Positions 57,579-63,761 of a stretch of 63,761 nt of DNA are shown here, piece after piece. The stretch lies in contig DASTYT010000106.1 of assembly GCA_035764725.1 (NCBI GenBank), positions 1-63,761 of the forward strand, written 5' to 3'. Position 1 is the stretch's first letter. The number at the start of each line of letters is the position of its first letter. Source of the DNA: Candidatus Methylomirabilota bacterium. GTDB lineage: Bacteria; Methylomirabilota; Methylomirabilia; Rokubacteriales; CSP1-6. The notes under the pieces are model-generated. The model had not been told where the DNA came from, ran no database searches, and saw only the letters and a program-made list of their open reading frames with translations. Both the position numbers and the translations under genes were made by a program.

Positions 57579-58908
57579 GCCCGCGGCCGGCCGTCGCGTT
57601 CCCGACGCTGGGCTGCCGACTGAATCAGGTCGAGTCGCAGGAGATGGCGGCGCTCGTGGAGGCGCGGGGATTCCGCGTCGCGGCCCCGGGCGAGCCCGCC
57701 GGCGCCTTCGTCGTCAACACTTGCACGGTGACGGGGCGCGCCGATTTCTCGGATCGCCAGCTGATCAGACGTATCAGGCGGGAGAACCCGGAGGCGCTGC
57801 TGGTGGTGACAGGATGCTGGGCGCAGACCGATCCCGAGACGGTGGCGGCGCTCGGCGGCGTGGACCTGGTCCTGGGCAATCAGGAGAAGTACCGTCTGCC
57901 CGAGCTGATCGCTGAGCGCCTGGCCGCCGCGCCCGGGCCGGCCCCGCCGCCCGTGCACGTGGCGCCCATCGCCGAGGCCCGGACCGTGCCCTTCGCCCCG
58001 TTCGCGCGCGTGACCGGCCGCTCGCGCGCCTTCGTCAAGGTGCAGGACGGCTGCCAGCACCGCTGCGCCTTCTGTATCGTGCCGGCGGCGCGGGGCGGCA
58101 GCCGCAGCCAGGATCCCAAGGTGGTCCTCGACCAGGTACGGCTCCTCGTCGAGGCGGGACATGGCGAGATCACGCTCACCGGCGTGGACCTCGGGCATTA
58201 CGGCTGGGACCTGGTGCCCCGGACCAGCCTCGCGGCGCTGCTGGCGCTCCTTGCGGACGTGCCGGGGCTCCGCTGGCTCCGCCTCTCGTCGGTGCTGCCG
58301 GCGTACTTCAGCCCGGCCCTCGTCGAGGCCGTGACGGGTCTGCCCATGGTCGCCCCCCATCTGCACATCCCCCTCCAAAGCGGGAGCGATCGCGTGCTGC
58401 GCCGCATGCGGCGCCCCTACAACGTCCGCATGTATCGGGCGCTCGCCGAGCGGCTGGCCGCGGCCATCCCGGAGCTCGGGCTGGGGGCCGACGTGATCGT
58501 GGGCCATCCGGGCGAGGAAGAGGCGGACTTCGACGCGACCATGGATCTGGTCCGCGCGCTACCGTTCTCGTACCTCCACGTCTTCGCCTACTCGGACCGC
58601 AAGGGCACGGAGGCGGCGCGGCTTGGCGGGCGCGTGCCCTCGGCCGTGATCCGCCGCCGCGGGGCCGCCCTCCGCGCGCTCGCCGCCGAGAAGCACCTGA
58701 CCTTCCGGCGCCGGCTGCTGGGCCACACGCGCGACGTGCTGGTGCTGGACGCGCCCGATCGGGCGACCGGCCATCGCCTGGGTCTCACCGCCAGCTACGT
58801 GGAGGTGCGCTTCCCCGGCCCCGCGGAGCTCGGCCGCCGCTTCGTGCCCGTCACCATCACCGACTGCGCGCGGGACGCGACGTGGGGCGTTTTGGAGGCC
58901 GTTTCCGC

Positions 58909-58912
<4 letters not shown>
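57572..58912 (+). CDS. mtaB: tRNA t6A37 methylthiotransferase MtaB
   Basis: 446 residues. MtaB adds a methylthio group to N6-threonylcarbamoyladenosine 37 of tRNA. UPF0004 domain Cys residues: TLGCRLNQVES, VVNTCTVTG and VVTGCWAQ; radical SAM motif CQHRCAFC (about residues 158-165); a TRAM-like C-terminal end. The LGCRLNQ form (rather than MNxxDS) separates MtaB from MiaB. The GTG at 57572 overlaps rlmN by 7 bp. The pair forms an RNA-modification unit. Confidence 0.92.
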
Positions 58913-59833
<921 letters not shown>

Positions 59834-59841
<8 letters not shown>

Positions 59842-60823
59842 GCGCGGGCCGGCGCTCGACGTGGTGGCGATCGGCAATGCGCTGGTCGACGTGCTGAGCC
59901 ACACCACCGACGAGTTCGTCAGCAGTCGGGGCATGGTCAAGGGCTCCATGCAGCTCGTGGACGAGACGACCGCCCGCGCGCTCTACCAGGCGATGGGGCC
60001 CGGCGTGGAGATCTCCGGTGGCTCGGCCGCCAACACCGTGGTGGGCGTCGCCTCGTTCGGCGGGTGCGCCCACTACGTGGGGAAGGTGCGCGACGATCAG
60101 CTCGGCGAGGTGTTCGCCCATGACCTGCGCTCGACGGGGGTGGGATACACGACCCGCGCCGCCACGAGTGGCCCTTCCACCGGGCGCTGCCTCATCCTGA
60201 TCACGCCCGACGCCCAGCGCACCATGCACACGTACCTCGGCGCCTCGGCGCGGCTCGGACCTGAGGACGTGGACGCCGAGCTGATCGCGCGTGGCAACAT
60301 CCTCTACCTCGAGGGATATCTCTTCGACCCGCCGGAGGCCCAGGAGGCGTTCCGCGTGGCCGCGGGCATCGCCCACGCGGCGAAACGAAGGGTCTCGCTG
60401 ACGCTCTCCGACCCCTTCTGCGTGGATCGGCATCGCGCGGCGTTCCTGGACCTGGTGGAGCACCACGTGGACGTGCTGTTCGCCAACGAGGCCGAGATCT
60501 GCGCGCTCTACCAGACCGACTTCGACGCGGCGCTCGAGGCGGTGCGCGGACACTGCGAGATCGCCGCGCTCACCCGGAGCGCGCGCGGCTCGGTGGTGGT
60601 GGCGCACGGCAAGGCGCACCCGATCGATGCCCGGCCGGTGAATGCGGTGGTGGACACGACGGGCGCGGGTGATCTCTACGCCTCCGGCTTCCTCTTCGGG
60701 CTGAGCCGGGGCCTCGACCTTCCCGCCTGCGGCCGCCTCGGCTCAATCGCGGCCGCGGAGGTCATCTCGCACGTGGGGGCGCGGCCCCAGCAATCGCTGG
60801 CGGCGCTGTCGACCGAGCGATGA
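59834..60823 (+). CDS. PfkB-family carbohydrate/adenosine kinase
   Basis: 329 residues of the ribokinase fold. PfkB motifs: GGSAANTVVGVASFGG (about residues 57-72) and VDTTGAGDLYASGF (about residues 273-286) with the catalytic Asp. The sequence resembles bacterial adenosine kinases. Next to MTA phosphorylase, a role in nucleoside or thioribose salvage is inferred. The GTG at 59834 overlaps mtnP; its stop overlaps larE (ATGA). Confidence 0.88.
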
Positions 60824-61665
60824 CCCATCCGGCGATGACCGATCCGGCTCTGGACGCAAAGTATCGGCGGCTCGTCGGCATCCTGCGCGAGATGGACCGC
60901 GTCGTCGTCGCGTTCTCCGGCGGGGTGGATTCCACTGTCCTCGGGCGCGCCGCCAAGGACGCCCTCGGCGACCGCGCGGTGCTCGCCACCGCCGACTCCG
61001 AGACCTACCCCGAGTCCGAGCTGGCGGAGGCGCGGCGGCTCGCCGCGGCCATCGGCCTCCCGCACGTGGTGATCCAGACCCACGAGCTCGAGCGGCCCGA
61101 GTATGCGCGCAACGCGCCCAACCGCTGCTTCTTCTGCAAGGACGAGCTGTTCACGCGGCTCGAGGCGGTCGCCCGCGAGCACGGGGGCATGCCGATCGTC
61201 TACGGGGCCATCATGGACGACCTCGGCGATCATCGTCCCGGCATGGAGGCGGCGAAGGCCAAGGGTGTGCGCGCACCACTGATCGAGGCGGAGCTCTGGA
61301 AGCGCGAGGTGCGAGAGATCGGCCGTGCGCTCGGGCTGCCCAACTGGGACAAGCCCTCGTTCGCGTGCCTCTCCTCACGCTTCCAGTACGGTGACACCAT
61401 CACCCCCGAAAAGCTGCGCCAGGTCGACCGCGCCGAGGCCTTCCTCCGCGAGCTGGGCTTCCGACAGTTCCGCGTCCGTCACCACGACCGGCTCGCGCGC
61501 ATTGAGCTGCCGCCGGAGGACATGGCGCGAGTCTGGGAGGACGGGCGCCACACCGCCATCGTCCGCCGCTTCCGCGAGCTGGGCTACGGCTTCGTGACCC
61601 TCGACCTCCAGGGCTTCCGCAGCGGCAGCGCCAACGAGGCGCTCCAGTGGATCGCGAAAAGGTAA
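60820..61665 (+). CDS. larE: LarE, sulfur insertase for the nickel-pincer nucleotide cofactor
   Basis: 281 residues. PP-loop ATPase motif SGGVDST at residues 33-39. LarE adenylates P2CMN and donates sulfur, in some species by sacrificing its own Cys; the corresponding Cys183 is in DKPSFACLSSRF. A CFFC pair (Cys103, Cys106) suggests extra Cys that in some LarE proteins bind an Fe-S cluster. The ATG overlaps the kinase stop (ATGA), and larB begins inside its last codons. Confidence 0.93.
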   Translation: MTHPAMTDPALDAKYRRLVGILREMDRVVVAFSGGVDSTVLGRAAKDALGDRAVLATADSETYPESELAEARRLAAAIGLPHVVIQTHELERPEYARNAPNRCFFCKDELFTRLEAVAREHGGMPIVYGAIMDDLGDHRPGMEAAKAKGVRAPLIEAELWKREVREIGRALGLPNWDKPSFACLSSRFQYGDTITPEKLRQVDRAEAFLRELGFRQFRVRHHDRLARIELPPEDMARVWEDGRHTAIVRRFRELGYGFVTLDLQGFRSGSANEALQWIAKR

Positions 61666-62405
61666 GGGCCATCCTCGAGGACGTGGCGCGCGGCGCCCTC
61701 ACGCCGGAGCGGGCGCTGGCGCGGCTGCGCGACCTGCCCACGGAAGACCTCGGCTTCGCCCGGGTCGATCTCCACCGCGCCCTCCGCCACGGCATGCCCG
61801 AGGCGGTGTTCTGCCCCGGCAAGACGCCGGAACAGGTCGTGGCGATCGTCCGCCGGCTCGCCGAGTCGCACGACAACATCCTCGCCACCCGCGCCGACGG
61901 CGACGTGCAGCGGGCGATCGCGGCGAGCGGGCTGCCCCATCGCCTGCATCCCGACGCCCGCATCGCGGTGGTGAAACCCCTCGACACCGAGGGGGTCGGC
62001 CTCGTGCTGGTGCTGAGCGCGGGCACCGCGGATCTCCCGGTGGCCGAGGAAGCCGCCATCTGCGCCGAGACCATGGGCAACCGCGTGGAGCGTGTGTACG
62101 ACTGCGGCGTGGCGGGGCTGCACCGCCTGGTACCCCATCTCGACCGGCTCAACGAGGCCAACGCCATCGTGGTAGTGGCTGGCATGGACGGCGCGCTGCC
62201 GAGCGTGGTCGGCGGGCTCGTGGATCGCCCGCTGATCGCGGTGCCCACCAGCGTGGGCTACGGGGCCTCGTTCGGCGGCATCGCCGCGCTGCTCACCATG
62301 CTGAACGCGTGCGCTCCCGGCATCTCGGTGGTGAACATCGACAACGGCTACGGCGCCGCCGCGCAGGCGAGCCAGATCAACCACCTCGTCGCGAAGCTCC
62401 GCTGA
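61647..62405 (+). CDS. larB: LarB, nicotinic-acid-adenine-dinucleotide carboxylase/hydrolase
   Basis: 252 residues with the C-terminal AIRC/PurE-like domain. LarB carboxylates the pyridinium ring of NaAD and cleaves the phosphoanhydride, the first step of nickel-pincer nucleotide synthesis. Features: HGMPEAVFCPGKTPEQVV and AGTADLPVAEEAA, then GVGYGASFGGIAALL-like text near the end (SVGYGASFGG). The GTG at 61647 overlaps larE by 19 bp. It lies between larE and larC. Confidence 0.93.
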   Translation: MDREKVRAILEDVARGALTPERALARLRDLPTEDLGFARVDLHRALRHGMPEAVFCPGKTPEQVVAIVRRLAESHDNILATRADGDVQRAIAASGLPHRLHPDARIAVVKPLDTEGVGLVLVLSAGTADLPVAEEAAICAETMGNRVERVYDCGVAGLHRLVPHLDRLNEANAIVVVAGMDGALPSVVGGLVDRPLIAVPTSVGYGASFGGIAALLTMLNACAPGISVVNIDNGYGAAAQASQINHLVAKLR

Positions 62406-62413
62406 GGGCCGCC

Positions 62414-63607
62414 GTGCGCCTCGCCTACTTCGACTGCCCCAGCGGCGCCGCCGGCGACATGATCCTGGGCGCGCTCGTGGACGCCGGGCTTCCCTTCGAC
62501 GAGCTTCGTGCCGGGCTCGCGGGTCTGGCGCTTGCGGGATACGCGCTCGAACAGCGTCAAGTCACCAAGCGCGGCTTCCGCGCCACCAAGGTCGAGGTGC
62601 ACGTGCACGAGCACGCGCCGCACGGCCCCGCGCATCACCATCCCCATCGCACGCTGCCGGTGATCCGCGAGCTGATCGAGGCCAGCGCGCTCCCCCACCC
62701 GGTGAAGACGAGCGCAGTGCGCGTCTTCACCCGCCTCGCCGAGGCGGAGGGGCGCGCGCACGGGGAGCCGCCGGAGGCCGTGCACTTCCACGACGTGGGC
62801 GCGGTGGACGCGATCGTGGACATCACCGGCGCCTGCCTGGGCCTGCACCTCCTCGGCGTGGGTGCCGTGCACTGCTCGGCGCTGCCGGTGGGCGGCGGCA
62901 TGGTGGACGGGCCGCACGGACGCATCCCGGTGCCGGGGCCCGGGACGGCGGAGCTCCTCCGCGGCTTCCCCGTGGTGGACACCGGCGTGAAGCGCGAGCT
63001 GGTCACGCCCACCGGCGCGGCCATCCTCACCACGCTGGCGAAGGGAGCCGGCGTCATGCCCGCGATGACGGTGTCCGCGGTGGGCTACGGGGCGGGGACG
63101 ATGGAGCTAGAGACGCCGAACCTGCTTCGCGTGTTCCTCGGCGATTCCGCGACTGCCGGCCAGACCGAGACGATCATGCAGGTCGAGACCACGGTGGACG
63201 ACATGTCCCCGCAGCTCTACGAGGCGTTGATGGAGCGGCTCTTCGCTGCGGGCGCGCTCGACGTCTACCTCACCCAGGTCATCATGAAGCGGAGCCGGCC
63301 GGGCATCGTGCTGGTGGCGCTCTGCCCGCCTGCGCTCGCCCCGGACCTCGCCCGCATCCTCTTCGAGGAGTCGACGACCATCGGCGTCCGCTGGACGGCC
63401 TACGAGCGGGCGCGCCTGCCGCGCGAGATGATCACGCTCACCACCTCGCTGGGCCCCATCACCTTCAAGGTGTCCCGGCTCGATGATCGACCGATCACGG
63501 TGACCCCCGAGTTCGAGGAAGTCCGCCGCATCGCGCGAGACAAGGGCCTGCCGGTGCGCGAGGCGCTCGAGCGCGCGCGCGAGGAAGGCCGCCGGCTGCT
63601 CGGCTGA
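62414..63607 (+). CDS. larC: LarC, nickel insertion enzyme for the nickel-pincer cofactor
   Basis: 397 residues in one uninterrupted frame. LarC inserts Ni into P2TMN using CTP. Features: FDCPSGAAGDMILGALVDAG at the N-terminus, a His-rich segment (HVHEHAPHGPAHHHPHR, residues about 58-75) able to bind nickel, and PVGGGMVDGPHGRIPVPGPG. In Lactobacillus LarC needs a programmed frameshift; here it does not. The GTG start at 62414 lies 8 bp after larB. The lactate racemase LarA itself is not in the window. Confidence 0.94.
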   Translation: MRLAYFDCPSGAAGDMILGALVDAGLPFDELRAGLAGLALAGYALEQRQVTKRGFRATKVEVHVHEHAPHGPAHHHPHRTLPVIRELIEASALPHPVKTSAVRVFTRLAEAEGRAHGEPPEAVHFHDVGAVDAIVDITGACLGLHLLGVGAVHCSALPVGGGMVDGPHGRIPVPGPGTAELLRGFPVVDTGVKRELVTPTGAAILTTLAKGAGVMPAMTVSAVGYGAGTMELETPNLLRVFLGDSATAGQTETIMQVETTVDDMSPQLYEALMERLFAAGALDVYLTQVIMKRSRPGIVLVALCPPALAPDLARILFEESTTIGVRWTAYERARLPREMITLTTSLGPITFKVSRLDDRPITVTPEFEEVRRIARDKGLPVREALERAREEGRRLLG

Positions 63608-63641
63608 CCGCTCCGGGACAATCTGCAAGCGGCTGCGGCCC

Positions 63642-63670
63642 TTGACATCCCGGGGGGCGGGGCATAAGGT
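63642..63670 (+). promoter_or_regulatory. Sigma70-type promoter of the CoxS-like gene
   Basis: TTGACA (63642-63647), 17-bp spacer, TAAGGT (63665-63670). Leader of about 45 nt with a perfect AGGAGGT Shine-Dalgarno at 63711-63717. Confidence 0.8.
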
Positions 63671-63723
63671 TTGAGGCGCTTTTGCCAGCCCCGGACCCCT
63701 CATCTCCCCCAGGAGGTAGCGTG

Positions 63724-63761
63724 GTGAAACAGAAAGTCACCGTCACCATCAACGGGACCAG
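63724..63761 (+). CDS. Start of a [2Fe-2S] subunit, CO-dehydrogenase small-subunit type (3' truncated)
   Basis: Only about 12 codons are visible before the window ends. The start (VKQKVTVTINGT) matches the N-terminal beta strand of CoxS/CutS-type ferredoxin subunits of molybdenum hydroxylases. GTG 63724 is 6 nt from the Shine-Dalgarno; GTG 63721 is also in frame. A Mo-enzyme here would fit the moeA gene in this window, but the sequence is too short to be sure. Confidence 0.55.
   Translation, partial: MKQKVTVTINGT

Noticed and set aside
62414..63607. Programmed frameshift in larC as in Lactobacillus
   Set aside because: The frame is continuous from the GTG to the stop, with both domains present.

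Overview
The window is a chromosomal segment of a very GC-rich bacterium (roughly 70% G+C by eye) with extremely dense coding: no gap between genes exceeds about 235 bp. I count about 68 protein genes. I see no tRNA or rRNA gene, insertion sequence, prophage or CRISPR array. The gene mix (split transketolase, RRM RNA-binding protein, family B DNA polymerase, LarE/B/C, cytoplasmic BtuF-like protein, many SDR/CoA-transferase genes) resembles Candidatus Rokubacteria/Methylomirabilota soil bacteria. That assignment rests on memory and is unverified.

Layout. 1-3.7 kb: end of a TRAP transporter permease; a minus-strand mutY / small unknown / mutT operon; divergent ygfZ. 3.7-9 kb: DUF255 thioredoxin-like protein, then a TPP riboswitch with terminator driving thiS-thiG-thiE, then an M20 amidohydrolase. 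9-19 kb: CPBP protease and BtuF-like protein (divergent), tldD-tldE-tatD-hydrolase-M20 peptidase run, a proline-rich exported protein, an esterase. 18.6-21.8 kb (minus): TcuA-like flavoprotein, uppP, an enoyl-reductase-type SDR. 21.9-27.4 kb: CinA-like protein and an envelope glycan/lipid set (GT39 apparently split by a frameshift, methyltransferase, GT2, DUF2079). 27.4-34 kb: GNAT and diguanylate cyclase, Rieske/SnoaL pair, META lipoprotein, ABC-2 exporter plus nickel/cobalt permease. 34-40 kb: split transketolase, moeA with an exported rhodanese whose active-site codon is TGA, RDD, DUF309, unknown, SDR. 40-46 kb: RRM protein, SPL-like radical SAM, PolB and TPR, lipoprotein dienelactone hydrolase, 5-FTHF cyclo-ligase. 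46-52 kb: SDR, YihY, CaiB, SDR, membrane protein. 52-56.4 kb: threonine-synthase-like enzyme, MoaD-like carrier, NIL-domain gene (frameshifted), aminotransferase, glycerate kinase. 56.5-63.8 kb: rlmN, mtaB, MTA phosphorylase, adenosine-type kinase, larE-larB-larC, start of a CO-dehydrogenase-type small subunit.

Two things stand out. First, most transcription-unit-leading genes have a TAnnnT -10 box 6-10 nt before the start codon and no Shine-Dalgarno, so their mRNAs should be leaderless. Several divergent pairs use back-to-back boxes or one palindromic box. Genes with a TTGACA-17-TAnnnT-type promoter or inside operons instead carry Shine-Dalgarno sequences or overlapping stop/start codons (ATGA, GTGA, TTGA, CTGA). 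Second, sulfur chemistry recurs: a candidate selenocysteine rhodanese in the moeA operon; a thiocarboxylate-carrier (MoaD-like) cluster with a threonine-synthase-like PLP enzyme and a NIL protein; thiamine thiazole synthesis; and LarE, a sulfur-sacrificing enzyme.
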